From JAUXEH01 sp965533275 (GTDB lineage Bacteria > Acidobacteriota > Aminicenantia > Aminicenantales > Aminicenantaceae): a stretch of 64,000 nucleotides of DNA. Shown here in pieces: positions 15,330-24,196 of the stretch (position 1 is its first letter; every line of letters begins with the position of its first letter). Location: contig CBESWG010000005.1 in NCBI GenBank assembly GCA_965533275.1, positions 62,001 to 126,000 of the forward strand, written 5' to 3'. Position numbers and translations under genes: made by a program. A model generated the notes under the pieces. It was not told where the DNA came from. It saw only the letters and a program-made list of their open reading frames with translations, and searched no databases.

Positions 15330-17627
15330 TCAGTTACCCTGCCCCGCACGGTCCAATAGCGAGAGCACGGTCCCGGACAGAACGGAGAGGAGGTCGCCGC
15401 GGCCGTATTCTGCGGCCAGCAGTTCTCCCATCAGGGCAATCACCTGGTCCTTGCCGGGTCCCCACAGGCACTGCGTGTTGGCGGCAAAGACATTCCCTGA
15501 TCCGATGGCCTCCTTCATGGAGTCCAAATCCTTGAAATAGGCGCCGATGTCCGCATCGGCTGCTATCAGCAGACCAACCGCCGATTTCTTTTCTTTGGCG
15601 AATTCGAGGAGGCTCTTATCGGGCGCCTCGGTAAACAGAAGGGCCATGGGCTTCGAAGTGGCATCGAGGAGCGCTTTGGCCTGGTCCGCGTCTGCCACTC
15701 TGGCGATCAGGAGCATGTCGGTTTCGTTCAGCCCCTTGATAAGGCTCTTCCCCTTATCCGTCAGGGCGGGGCCCTCGAACAGTACCGAGGGATCGTCCAG
15801 GGCCACAAAACGTACTCCCAAGGGGAACAGGACCTCGGCCCAATGTGGGCTGTCGATGAGTGCCGAAACACCCTTAAGGCCCACGACCACGGTGGTCTGT
15901 CCCATGCGTTCGGCACCGGAGTAGCGGCGGGGGGCATCGTAGAGGACCATGCCAACGGCCTGGCCGAATCCTTCCCGCAACTCGAAAAGCTGCTTGACCA
16001 GGTCGGCCCGCAGGGCGTCCCCGCTCAGCCCCTCTTTTTGTTCCAGATAGGCCAGCTGCACATCCACATGCGTATTGCGGGCCTCACCGTGCGCCGAGAA
16101 CACATGCTCCAGGGTGTTCAGCTTGTAGTTGACCTGGGTCTGGTTCTTGAAATGATAGGCGGCCTCTCGATCGGGTTTTATGAAATCTCCCGGTTCGTTG
16201 GCCATGATCCAGGTCGCCCCAAGCACAAGGTCGCCCGTCTTTTTCAGGATCTCGGGCTTGACCAGGTCGCTGTCGTCCCGGGTGCGGTGGTATTTGAGGT
16301 GTGTACCCTGGGTCATGACCGAAAATGCCGGCACGCCCTTGGCCAGAAAAGGTGTGTGGTCGGAACCGCCCGGCCCGCCGCGCCCGCCGCGCGTGTACTC
16401 CAGGATGGCTTCGGGCAGGTTGGTCTTGACGGTCTCCCACACATCGGGGGCATAGTATTCGCCCCGGAAGTTTACGTTTCCACTGCCGTGGGCCACCATG
16501 TCCATGTTGATGTACATCACGGTATGTGCGATGGGGAGGGTTGGGTGGTCGCAGTAGTGATAAGAGCCTAGCAGTCCCTGTTCCTCGCCGGCCCAGAGGC
16601 CGAAGACAACAGTACGTTTGGGTTTCTGTTTGTCGAGCTGCATGATGCGCGCGATCTCCATGACCACGGCTGTGCCCGATGCGTTGTCGTTGGCGCCGTT
16701 GTAGACCTCACCCTGGGGAGTCATGCCCAGGTGGTCCATGTGGGCACCGATCACGACATATTCATCGCGGAGCTTCTTGTCCGAACCCGTGATCTTGGCC
16801 AGGACATTCCGTGTCTCACGCTCGGGATCATACTCCGCATGGACGCCAACATGCGCCTTGACACCTGTGAGGAAGGACTGGGGCTTTCCTCCGTCCATCG
16901 CCTGGAAGAGCGGACGCAGGTCCGTGTCCAGGTCCTTGAAGATGAAGTCCGCAGCCCGGCGCTCCATCGACAGCAGCACAAAATCCGGATCGTAGTTCTC
17001 CTTGGAGCTTGCCAAGTAGAAGTAGCTGTTCGGGGAGGAAGAAAAGGGGAAGCCGACGACACCCAGGGCGCCCCTCTCCTGTGCGGCCGCGATGCGCTGA
17101 GACATCTCACCCTCTTCGCCCAGCTTGGAGGCGATCTTATTGGGCGCTCCGTTGGTCAGCATGACCAGCTTGCCCCTGACGTCGACATCCGTATAGTCGG
17201 AGTATCCCAGGTCCGGCGCATGGATGCCGTACCCGACAAATACGATCTCTGCCATGAAGCCGCCGGATCCAGAGAAGCGCTGTACACGCCAGTCGTCTCC
17301 GTAATAGAAACTGCGCTTCTGGGCAGCGGTAATGATCTCGAACACCGCACCCTGGCCGACATTGCGGTGCTCGACGGTGAAGGTCTGGAAGTACGTACCC
17401 TCGTCACCGGCTGGCTCGACACCCCACTCCTTGAACTTGGAGGCGATGTAGTCCTCGCCCATGGCTCCACCGGGCTGGCCGCTCTTGCGGCCCTGCATGG
17501 AATCCGCAGACAGGGCTTTGATGTATTCCCAGGCCCGGGTTTCGTCGAATGAAGACTTGAAATCCGCTGCCTGACTCATGGTGAAGAGCAGGCCCAGGAC
17601 TATGATCGCTGCGGGATATTTGCGCAT
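15330..17627 (-). CDS. Exported M28 zinc aminopeptidase with PA-type insert
   Basis: The 765-residue protein has a Sec signal peptide (AAIIVLGLLFTMSQA) after the ATG at 17627, which has GGAGGG five bases upstream. A protease-associated-like region occupies about residues 120-290. The M28 catalytic motifs follow: GAHMDHLG, YNGANDNASG, LWAGEEQGLLG, INMDMV and GGSDHTPF, giving a complete di-zinc set. A C-terminal region of about 250 residues has no motif I know. It lies directly upstream of pgsB (TGA overlapping the candidate CTG), so it may release glutamate or peptides linked to the polymer, which is inference from position. Confidence 0.88.
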   Translation of the reverse strand: MRKYPAAIIVLGLLFTMSQAADFKSSFDETRAWEYIKALSADSMQGRKSGQPGGAMGEDYIASKFKEWGVEPAGDEGTYFQTFTVEHRNVGQGAVFEIITAAQKRSFYYGDDWRVQRFSGSGGFMAEIVFVGYGIHAPDLGYSDYTDVDVRGKLVMLTNGAPNKIASKLGEEGEMSQRIAAAQERGALGVVGFPFSSSPNSYFYLASSKENYDPDFVLLSMERRAADFIFKDLDTDLRPLFQAMDGGKPQSFLTGVKAHVGVHAEYDPERETRNVLAKITGSDKKLRDEYVVIGAHMDHLGMTPQGEVYNGANDNASGTAVVMEIARIMQLDKQKPKRTVVFGLWAGEEQGLLGSYHYCDHPTLPIAHTVMYINMDMVAHGSGNVNFRGEYYAPDVWETVKTNLPEAILEYTRGGRGGPGGSDHTPFLAKGVPAFSVMTQGTHLKYHRTRDDSDLVKPEILKKTGDLVLGATWIMANEPGDFIKPDREAAYHFKNQTQVNYKLNTLEHVFSAHGEARNTHVDVQLAYLEQKEGLSGDALRADLVKQLFELREGFGQAVGMVLYDAPRRYSGAERMGQTTVVVGLKGVSALIDSPHWAEVLFPLGVRFVALDDPSVLFEGPALTDKGKSLIKGLNETDMLLIARVADADQAKALLDATSKPMALLFTEAPDKSLLEFAKEKKSAVGLLIAADADIGAYFKDLDSMKEAIGSGNVFAANTQCLWGPGKDQVIALMGELLAAEYGRGDLLSVLSGTVLSLLDRAGQGN

Positions 17628-17742
17628 GATGACCCTCCGATGTGGATTGACGGAATGCCCCATTATAAACAAAATCGCCGCGGACAGGCCAGCTTTTAAT
17701 CCAGGGGATTGTCCACATCGTTTTCAGTGAGAATATTTTCGA

Positions 17743-17771
17743 TTGCCATCCGTTGTTATTACAGGTATTTT
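17743..17771 (+). promoter_or_regulatory. Sigma-70-like promoter for tag
   Basis: TTGCCA (17743-17748) and TATTTT (17766-17771) with a 17-bp spacer lie just before the tag ribosome-binding site. Confidence 0.45.
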
Positions 17772-17792
17772 CAATTCAGAGGAGGATCCGCG

Positions 17793-18362
17793 ATGAAAAA
17801 GCGTTGTGAATGGGTGCCGGACGGTTCGTTTTGCACGGACTATCACGACAGGGAGTGGGGGATGCCGGTACATGACGACAGGCTGCTCTTCGAACACCTG
17901 ATACTGGACGCATTCCAGGCGGGTCTGAGCTGGGAGATCATACTCCGCAAGCGGGAAAATTTCCGGGAGGCGTTCGACGGTTTCGAAGCCCAGAAGATCG
18001 CCGCCTATGACTCGGCAAAGATCGAAAGCCTGCTGCAGGATGCGGGCATCATCCGCAACCGCCAGAAGATCGAGGCGGCCATAAAAAACGCCCGGGCCTT
18101 CCTCGGAGTTCAGGAGGAATTCGGGAGCTTCGACGACTACATCTGGGGATTCGTAGGGGGGGAGACGATACTGAACCGATGGAAAAAACTCGGAGAGCTC
18201 CCGGCCAAGTCTCCCGAGTCCGAGGCCATGAGCAGGGACCTGAAAAAGCGGGGGTTTTCCTTCGTGGGCCCGACCATCTGCTACGCTTTCATGCAGGCCG
18301 CGGGCCTGGTCAACGATCACACCACCGACTGTTATCGGTACGCAGAGCTGTCCGGGAGATAG
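17793..18362 (+). CDS. tag: DNA-3-methyladenine glycosylase I
   Basis: This 189-residue base-excision repair enzyme removes 3-methyladenine from alkylated DNA. The zinc-snap residues are visible: Cys4 in KKRCEW and His17-region in DYHDREWG at the N-terminus, and the HTTDC pair at the C-terminus. LSWEIILRKRENFREAF and YAFMQAAGLVNDH are family hallmarks. ATG at 17793 has AGAGGAGG a few bases upstream. It stands alone on the plus strand between minus-strand units. Confidence 0.93.
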   Translation: MKKRCEWVPDGSFCTDYHDREWGMPVHDDRLLFEHLILDAFQAGLSWEIILRKRENFREAFDGFEAQKIAAYDSAKIESLLQDAGIIRNRQKIEAAIKNARAFLGVQEEFGSFDDYIWGFVGGETILNRWKKLGELPAKSPESEAMSRDLKKRGFSFVGPTICYAFMQAAGLVNDHTTDCYRYAELSGR

Positions 18363-18453
18363 GAGCACGCGGAGATCATCCCGAGCCCGCGGACTCGTGA
18401 GGTGAATCTAGAGGATCCTGCAGCACCAGCTGAAGCAGCGCGGCGGGCGTCGG

Positions 18454-19776
18454 CTAGGCACGGCGGCCGGCGACCTCCTTGATCCCCTTCAGGAGCATAT
18501 CAACTTCACCGTGGTTGATGTACATGTGCGTGGAGACACGGACGCCGTAGGTGCCCTTGTCTTTGCTGCCCACGGTGCGGATCACGATATTGTACTTCTG
18601 GCGGACATGTTCCACGATGTCGATGGGCTCCACGCCCTCGATGGAGAACGCCGTCAGGCCTCCGCTGAGGTACGGATCCTCCGAGGTGTGCAGCCGGGTA
18701 CCGCGAACGGACTTCAGCTGCTGCCTGAAATATCCGCCCAGGGATTTGACCCGCTTCTCGATCCTTGTCTTACCGATATAGTTCTGGAAGTCCACCGCTT
18801 CTCCCAAGGCGATGATGAGCGCCACGGCCCGCTGGCTCAGGGTCTCGAACTTGCGGGCGCTGTCGGGGTTGTCCCATCCGGACGTGCAGATGGTGGGCCA
18901 GAGCTTGTCCTGGGACTCCTTGCGTACATAGAACACACCCACTCCGGTGGGGGCACCCAGCCACTTGTAGGGGCTGGTGGCATAGAAGTCCACGCCCATC
19001 TCGTGCATGTTGAGTTCGAGCATCCCGATGGCATGGGCGCCGTCGGCAGCCACCAGGAGGTCCTTGGCATGCGCCATCGCGCACAGCTCCTTGAGGGGCG
19101 CCATAAGCCCGGAGATATAGACCGTGTGGCTAAGTGAGATGATGCGGGTTCGCGGCGTGATGGCCTTCTCGAAGGCACCCACGAACTCGTCCACGCTCTG
19201 GGGCGGGAGCCCGATGGGCACCTCGGTGATTTTGATCCCGTAGCGCTTCTCCTTGATCTTCCAGGGGTGTGTACCCCCGGGATGTTCCATGGATGAAATC
19301 AGGACCTCGTCGCCCTCCTCCATGTCCAGCCCGTTGGCCACGAAATTCATGCCTTCTGTGGTGTTGCGGACGATGGCCACCTCGTCCTCCGAGGCCCCTA
19401 TGAAGGCGGCCACCTTGCGCCGCACTTCCTCTTCCTGGAGGGGCATGTAGGAATACACATCCACGGGATGCGTGGCCTGCACCTTGAAGGCCTTGATGAG
19501 CGTGTTGAACACCGGCGTGGGCATGGGGCCCACGGTTCCGTTGTTCATCATGATGAGGCCGTCCTGGAACATGAACTTTTCGCGTATGGCCTGCCAATAG
19601 CGCCCGTCGGGCGCCAGGTCGCGGATGTATTTGCTGTCCAGCTCCTTGATGCTCTGATAGATGTCTGCGTTGAGCTTGTCCAGCGCGGCGACCGAGAGCG
19701 CCGAGCCCGCCATCAGGTACTTCACGAAATCCCTGCGGGATACGGGAGGAACGAATTTGGGTATTTCCGTGCTCAC
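18454..19776 (-). CDS. Tat-exported class V aminotransferase-fold PLP enzyme
   Basis: The enzyme resembles isopenicillin N epimerase and cysteine desulfurase-like class V PLP proteins. Residues 12-40 carry a twin-arginine signal (SRRDFVKYLMAGSALSVAAL). The PLP lysine is in ATSPYKWLGAPTG; upstream are RNTTEGMNFVA (cofactor phosphate loop), HPGGTHPW and DGAHAIGM (Asp to the pyridine nitrogen). The GTG start overlaps the DUF362 gene stop as GTGA. Tat export of a folded, cofactor-loaded PLP enzyme is uncommon and implies an amino-acid transformation in the periplasm. The substrate is unknown. Confidence 0.85.
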   Translation of the reverse strand: MSTEIPKFVPPVSRRDFVKYLMAGSALSVAALDKLNADIYQSIKELDSKYIRDLAPDGRYWQAIREKFMFQDGLIMMNNGTVGPMPTPVFNTLIKAFKVQATHPVDVYSYMPLQEEEVRRKVAAFIGASEDEVAIVRNTTEGMNFVANGLDMEEGDEVLISSMEHPGGTHPWKIKEKRYGIKITEVPIGLPPQSVDEFVGAFEKAITPRTRIISLSHTVYISGLMAPLKELCAMAHAKDLLVAADGAHAIGMLELNMHEMGVDFYATSPYKWLGAPTGVGVFYVRKESQDKLWPTICTSGWDNPDSARKFETLSQRAVALIIALGEAVDFQNYIGKTRIEKRVKSLGGYFRQQLKSVRGTRLHTSEDPYLSGGLTAFSIEGVEPIDIVEHVRQKYNIVIRTVGSKDKGTYGVRVSTHMYINHGEVDMLLKGIKEVAGRRA

Positions 19777-20723
19777 AGCGAGGTCTCCTCGATCGTCAGC
19801 TCGGCCAGGTTCATGTTGCCCAGCCCCCTCTCATGAGCATGCGTGATAGCCACGATATCCTGGGTTTCGATGTCCCAGAGTGTTGTGCAGTACGCATCCA
19901 CCGATACACGGTTTACTCCTGCGATGACCTTCTGGGGCTTGATGATATCGCCGGGGCCCATGGGTCCGTTGGTGACGATGAACTCCGTGGCGTCCACGAT
20001 GCAGAGGTCCGGTTTGACCACTGTATTGAGGTCCACGATGCACTGTTCCAGGTGGCGGATGGCATTCACGTCCGTGGTCCAGTTCTCCATGTGGAACTTG
20101 CTCCGGTTGTTGACCCGGTAGTTCAATCCCATCAGATTCTTCATGGTTCCCGTGAACTTGTTCCCGGCATGGTCCTTGGTGATGGGGATGTCGATGAACA
20201 CGTCGTTGTTGTAAAACTCCTTCATGATCATGGCCTCATCCAGGGAAACGCCGTTTGTGACCTTGACCGTCTGGAAGTTGGCCTCCTCAGATGCGATGAG
20301 CTTGAGGTCGGCGCCCTCTTCCGCCAGCGCCAGTGCCAATCCGGTGGCCTCCCAATTCTTCATTTCGAGCCACGACAGGCAGTTCACCTCGGCCGCGCCG
20401 GCTCGTTTGCACATCTGTACGATGGCCCGGACGATTTCGGGCTTGGTGAAGGTCCCGGGATGCCACCTCTGCACGTTGGGCAGGATGGCCACCTTGGCTC
20501 CCTTGGGAACGAACTTCTCCATGCCGCCCAGCTGGGCGACGGCCATCTCCGTGTTCTTGAAATAGTCTGCGCCCCCCACGACCGAGAGGTCGATCGGGCT
20601 GGTGACTGCAGCTGCCACGACGGTTTCCTCCGCCTTTTTGCAGGCCAGGGAACCGCCCACGACGGCGGATACTCCGACCATGGCGCTGGTCTTGATGAAT
20701 TCACGACGGTCCATATTTTTCAT
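19773..20723 (-). CDS. Tat-exported DUF362 lipoprotein
   Basis: The 316-residue DUF362 protein begins MKNMDRREFIKTSAMVGVSA, a Tat motif, and a lipobox-like SLACKK follows, so it is probably a Tat-exported lipoprotein. The body has VAILPNVQRWHPGTFTKPEIV, IPITKDHAGNKFTGTMKNLMG and VVKPDLCIVDATE, all typical of the family. No ferredoxin-type CxxCxxC motif is visible, unlike longer DUF362 relatives. It is first in a two-gene unit and coupled (GTGA) to the Tat-exported PLP enzyme, so they may act in one periplasmic pathway. Confidence 0.82.
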   Translation of the reverse strand: MKNMDRREFIKTSAMVGVSAVVGGSLACKKAEETVVAAAVTSPIDLSVVGGADYFKNTEMAVAQLGGMEKFVPKGAKVAILPNVQRWHPGTFTKPEIVRAIVQMCKRAGAAEVNCLSWLEMKNWEATGLALALAEEGADLKLIASEEANFQTVKVTNGVSLDEAMIMKEFYNNDVFIDIPITKDHAGNKFTGTMKNLMGLNYRVNNRSKFHMENWTTDVNAIRHLEQCIVDLNTVVKPDLCIVDATEFIVTNGPMGPGDIIKPQKVIAGVNRVSVDAYCTTLWDIETQDIVAITHAHERGLGNMNLAELTIEETSL

Positions 20724-20817
20724 GAGTGACCCTCCTCTCTTATCTTCGCTTCGATACTACATCAACCCGAGTCCACAGTGCAACTTTTTCTTCGGGGGGC
20801 GTCCCCCAGGGAACGGA

Positions 20818-21669
20818 TCAGGGGAAATGGGGGGAGCGGAGGAGGAGGATGCTGCCCTGTGCCACGCCGATCTCGCGAGCCACGGCCATACACTTGGCCT
20901 TGAGCAGGAAGAAGATGGGGAGGGCCTCGTCGCTTAGGCCTTCGAAATTGCCCTGGCCCTTGCTGAGGATGAGTGAGGCCTCCTGCAGCGTCTGCCAGAA
21001 CTCGGGCGAACAGAACCGGCGTATGGTCCCCGGCGCCACACAGCCGGAGGAGATCACCTCTGCAGCCCGGTCGATGCCGGCCATCTCCGCATCATCCCGG
21101 GTCGCATCATTGATCATGGGAGCCTCCCGCACCACATAGCGCACGGGCATTCCCAGTTCCTCGATCAAGACCCGATCGAAGACGGTCTCACCGGCGTTGT
21201 CCCCCAGCATGAGGATCTCATCCGACTTGTCCAGGGAATCCCGGAGTTCCCGATAGTGATCGATGACGAATTCCTGGTCGAGGATCTCCTCCAGGCCGGC
21301 CTTGAGATCCACCTTTTCCGTGGTGCCAAAATCTATAAAGTTGCCGGCCACGGCGATGCGCAGGGCTTCCTTCAGAGGATCCCCGGCGGCCCGAACCCGT
21401 TCCTTCATCCGAGGATACATGTCCAGGGCCAGGCGGGTGCAGTGTTCCTTGATCCCTCGGTAGGGATCCGGATCCCCGGAAAGCTCGGACAGGATGAGGT
21501 AAAGCTCACGCCCGATCCCTGCCGGCGTGGCCGTATCCGGGAGCCCCGGAAGCAGGCCGCTGAATCGGTCGATCGCCTCCCGGGTTTGCTCCTCTGTGAG
21601 GGACAGCAGGCGGGCGGTCTGCAGGATCTGAGTAAAGTAGCAGGGGAAACACTCCAGAGCAGCCCTCAT
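20818..21669 (-). CDS. DUF89/ARMT1-like damage-control phosphatase
   Basis: The true protein is the 283-residue product from ATG 21669, which forms an ATGA overlap with the upstream transglutaminase-like gene; the open frame further upstream is a shadow. Visible family features are CFPC at residues 7-10 (typical of the prokaryotic subfamily) and the metal-binding MLGDNAGETVFD with Asp157/Asn158. DUF89 enzymes are metal-dependent phosphatases that clear damaged or overflow sugar phosphates in the cytoplasm. Confidence 0.85.
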   Translation of the reverse strand: MRAALECFPCYFTQILQTARLLSLTEEQTREAIDRFSGLLPGLPDTATPAGIGRELYLILSELSGDPDPYRGIKEHCTRLALDMYPRMKERVRAAGDPLKEALRIAVAGNFIDFGTTEKVDLKAGLEEILDQEFVIDHYRELRDSLDKSDEILMLGDNAGETVFDRVLIEELGMPVRYVVREAPMINDATRDDAEMAGIDRAAEVISSGCVAPGTIRRFCSPEFWQTLQEASLILSKGQGNFEGLSDEALPIFFLLKAKCMAVAREIGVAQGSILLLRSPHFP

Positions 21670-23222
21670 CTTCCGGCGCCTTCCTCGGAAAACTCCAGCA
21701 CCTCGAGTTTCAGCTTGCCTATGATCTCGGAGATGGACGTGACCATCTCCTGATACATGTTCTCGTCCAGGTTGCTCCGGCCGAACTTGATGTGGGTGGC
21801 ATCCGTGAAATATTCGCCCGTCTCGGGATCGCGGGCCAGCCACTTGGGATCCAGGGCCACCCAGTCGCCCACAAAAACCTCGGGCCACATGTGATAGGCG
21901 AAGATTCCGCCCCCGTACATGATCCCCACCACGGCCCGGGACGGGATGCCCGAGGCGCGGCAGAGAGCCACGAACAATACGGTGTGCTCGCTGCAGTCCC
22001 CCTCGCGGTTTTCCAGGATCTCCCGTGCGGAGGCGAATCCCACATCGTAGTTCGCCTCCATCTCCCGGTCGACCCACTCGGCGATCTTCTTGGCCGCCCG
22101 CCAGGCGTTGCGCTCTTCGCCTACGATATCCCGGGCCAAGGCCTGGATGCCGGCATCCTCGACCTGACAGAACACGGTCGAAGCCAGGGAGCCCCGCCAT
22201 TCCGCTTTTTCCTGGATCGGCCGGGTCAGGGACTCCTCCTCGCGGAAAATCCGGCTCCGGGCCTCGACTATGATAAAATCCGCTCCGGTCTCGAGGAGCC
22301 GCTGGGCCCCATCCCACGGCAGTCCTTGAAGCCTGTCCACACCGAGGCCCGACAGCTTGAGGCGCATGCGCTGGACACTCTGCGGGCGTTCCAGCCTCAC
22401 GTTGGAAACGATGAGGGACGAGAACGCGATGTCGAAGTTCTCAGCCCCGGGTTCCAGGGCCCGGTCTTCAGGCATCAACAGGGCCACAGTTGTCATGAAT
22501 CCGACCTCTGTCAACGACTTGTAGACCTTCCCCTCCCCATCCATCCATTCCTCGACCACCATGGGGATAAGGGAATCCAACTCGGTCGTGACGTGCCAGA
22601 GACGCTTTTTCTCGCCCAGGATCAGGACGTCTTCCTCTCCCCGGACAAGGAAGCGGCACTCGGAGAGAGCATAGGCAACGGGATCCAGGATTTTGAACTC
22701 AAAGGACGCGCCGGAGTGCAGCCCCTCGGCCGTGATGATCTCCTCCACCGGGACGTCGACATGGAACCTTTCGGTGTAAGGGATCTCCTTGGCGACCCTG
22801 TCTCCCAGATAGAACACAACCGTGTCCGGCCGGATCTCCGCCCTTATCACAGTCTCGGTCTGGGACATCTTGGTCACTACACTAGTCTCCAGAGGCGCTC
22901 CATCCTCACCCAGCCACGTCTCCTGCCGGGTGAGCAGCTCGATGGGATTTCCGCCCAGCCTGGACACCGTGATCACGGACTCGCTGCTGAGGAGCGTGAC
23001 GTCCTCCCCCTCCCTCTTCGTCCGGCTTTCCGAGAAGCGGCTGTGTCCGACCTTAACGTCGTTGATGTAGATCCCCATCCAGGTTTCCTCACCCGATGGT
23101 TCGGGGCCTGCCTGTTTCGAGGCATTGAGGAAGGGGATGCTGGAGGAGCCCACGCACACCATCAGCAGGACCAGGATGCCGCACAGCCGGCCCGCCGTTC
23201 TCTTAGACCACAGTTCTCTCAT
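21666..23222 (-). CDS. Exported transglutaminase-like protein
   Basis: The 518-residue product from ATG 23222 (purine-rich gagggatcc upstream) has an N-terminal membrane/signal segment (GRLCGILVLLMVCVGSSS). A beta-rich region of about 330 residues precedes a transglutaminase-core domain with a full Cys-His-Asp triad: Cys410 in REGDCSEHT, His444 in YHMWPEVF and Asp458 in WVALDPKW. Such proteins are usually thiol peptidases or amide-transfer enzymes outside the cytoplasm. It is coupled by ATGA to the DUF89 gene, which is cytoplasmic, so a functional link is unclear. Confidence 0.85.
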   Translation of the reverse strand: MRELWSKRTAGRLCGILVLLMVCVGSSSIPFLNASKQAGPEPSGEETWMGIYINDVKVGHSRFSESRTKREGEDVTLLSSESVITVSRLGGNPIELLTRQETWLGEDGAPLETSVVTKMSQTETVIRAEIRPDTVVFYLGDRVAKEIPYTERFHVDVPVEEIITAEGLHSGASFEFKILDPVAYALSECRFLVRGEEDVLILGEKKRLWHVTTELDSLIPMVVEEWMDGEGKVYKSLTEVGFMTTVALLMPEDRALEPGAENFDIAFSSLIVSNVRLERPQSVQRMRLKLSGLGVDRLQGLPWDGAQRLLETGADFIIVEARSRIFREEESLTRPIQEKAEWRGSLASTVFCQVEDAGIQALARDIVGEERNAWRAAKKIAEWVDREMEANYDVGFASAREILENREGDCSEHTVLFVALCRASGIPSRAVVGIMYGGGIFAYHMWPEVFVGDWVALDPKWLARDPETGEYFTDATHIKFGRSNLDENMYQEMVTSISEIIGKLKLEVLEFSEEGAGR

Positions 23223-23240
23223 GGATCCCTCTTTCGGCCT

Positions 23241-23249
23241 ATAATAGCA
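23241..23249 (-). promoter_or_regulatory. Extended -10 promoter for the transglutaminase gene
   Basis: On the minus strand TGCTATTAT lies 19 bases before the ATG at 23222, giving a predicted leader of about 12 bases. No good -35 is visible. Confidence 0.4.
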
Positions 23250-23344
23250 GAAGAGGGACACACCATCCAGGTTTGAATGAGGCAGGCCTATGGAGACAAC
23301 CGGATGAGGAACCGGTCGAGAAGAAGGGGATACCGAGTCCGCGG

Positions 23345-23605
23345 TCAGGTGTCCAGGTGATCTTTGTGGACGATCAGGTGGTGTTCCTCCAGCTCCTGGC
23401 AGAGGGCGGCATACTCCATTTCCAGATATTCGGCTGTCCTGTACCGGTCCCCGTGATTCATGGACAGGATCCGAACCAGCAGCCTCTTTTCCAGGCGCTC
23501 GAACAAGAGATCGATCAGGCACTCCTTGCGCAGGGAGATAAAGAAATCCGGGAAGGGATTCTGGTGTCCGGCATCCCCCGAAGTCGGAAATCGCTCCGGA
23601 TTCAT
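23345..23605 (-). CDS. Small protein of unknown function downstream of the receiver gene
   Basis: Taking ATG 23605 gives 86 residues; a longer frame to 23656 exists but lacks a better start. The sequence is mixed and charged, with likely amphipathic helices (CLIDLLFERLEKRLLVRIL and YLEMEYAALCQELEEHH), no signal peptide and no motif I know. It follows the lone receiver gene by 50 bp on the same strand, so it may be the output or partner of that receiver. Ribosome-binding site is weak. Confidence 0.5.
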   Translation of the reverse strand: MNPERFPTSGDAGHQNPFPDFFISLRKECLIDLLFERLEKRLLVRILSMNHGDRYRTAEYLEMEYAALCQELEEHHLIVHKDHLDT

Positions 23606-23655
23606 TGTGAGGCCCGTCCTTTCCTCCCGTGTCGGCGGAAAGGCCGACGGGAGCA

Positions 23656-24051
23656 CTAGATACTGGCTATACGTTTCTCATGCCACAGCTGGGTGTCCAG
23701 CACATACTCGATGGCATTGTTCAGCTCGTTGAGATCCAGGGGTTTGGAAAAGAAATAGCCGATGGACAGATCGAGGAGGATATCGGTATCCACGTCCTCC
23801 GGGTAGCCGGAGATCAGGATGACGTCGCCCTCATAGCCCGAGGCACGGAACCGCTCGATCAGTTCCAGTCCGCTCATTTCAGGCAGTCGTAGGTCTGTTA
23901 TGATCAGGTCGACCTTGGCCTTGCGGAAGCGCTGCAGGGCTTCGCGGGGAGACTCTACCGCAATGACTCGATACCGGTCTTCCAGGAGCACGGTAAAGGT
24001 CTTGCGTATGGTCGGTTCGTCTTCGATTATGAGTACTTTTTTTATAGACAT
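23656..24051 (-). CDS. Single-domain response regulator
   Basis: Starting at ATG 24051 the protein has 131 residues, just a receiver domain: acidic pocket Glu10-Asp11-Glu12, phospho-acceptor Asp53 in LIITDLRLPEMSG, a Ser in the switch position (ILISGYP) and the conserved Lys in FFSKPLD. There is no output domain. The gene follows the NtrC-type regulator gene in the same direction but has its own sigma-54-type promoter, so it is a probable target of that regulator and may compete for, or relay, phosphate from the same kinase. Confidence 0.9.
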   Translation of the reverse strand: MSIKKVLIIEDEPTIRKTFTVLLEDRYRVIAVESPREALQRFRKAKVDLIITDLRLPEMSGLELIERFRASGYEGDVILISGYPEDVDTDILLDLSIGYFFSKPLDLNELNNAIEYVLDTQLWHEKRIASI

Positions 24052-24089
24052 TTTTATCACTCTTCCAAATTGACTTTCACACATCCATA

Positions 24090-24105
24090 TGCAGGTTTCA
24101 TGCCA
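24090..24105 (-). promoter_or_regulatory. Sigma-54 (-24/-12) promoter of the lone receiver gene
   Basis: The minus strand reads TGGCATGAAACCTGCA, with GG and GC exactly ten bases apart as in the consensus TGGCACRNNNNTTGCW (two mismatches). The predicted start site is near 24079, 28 bases before the ATG at 24051. A GTAAA-N5-TTTAC repeat lies about 118 bp upstream of that site. Confidence 0.62.
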
Positions 24106-24171
24106 AGTTAAGACACAGCATTTTCCAGGGGAAAAGGGGGAATACTCTAAAAATCTGATATAAATACTAGG

Positions 24172-24196
24172 AAAAAACTTTTACATCGAGTAAAAG
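24172..24196 (-). terminator. AT-rich hairpin with T-tract after the NtrC-type gene
   Basis: On the minus strand, just after the stop codon, CTTTTAC and GTAAAAG (7-bp arms, 5-base loop) are followed by six T. The stem is A/T-rich, so termination may be partial. The same bases overlap the candidate enhancer of the downstream receiver gene. Confidence 0.45.

Noticed and set aside
21670..22317. N-terminal extension of the DUF89 frame
   Set aside because: It overlaps the transglutaminase-like coding sequence; the ATG at 21669 gives the family N-terminus with CFPC.
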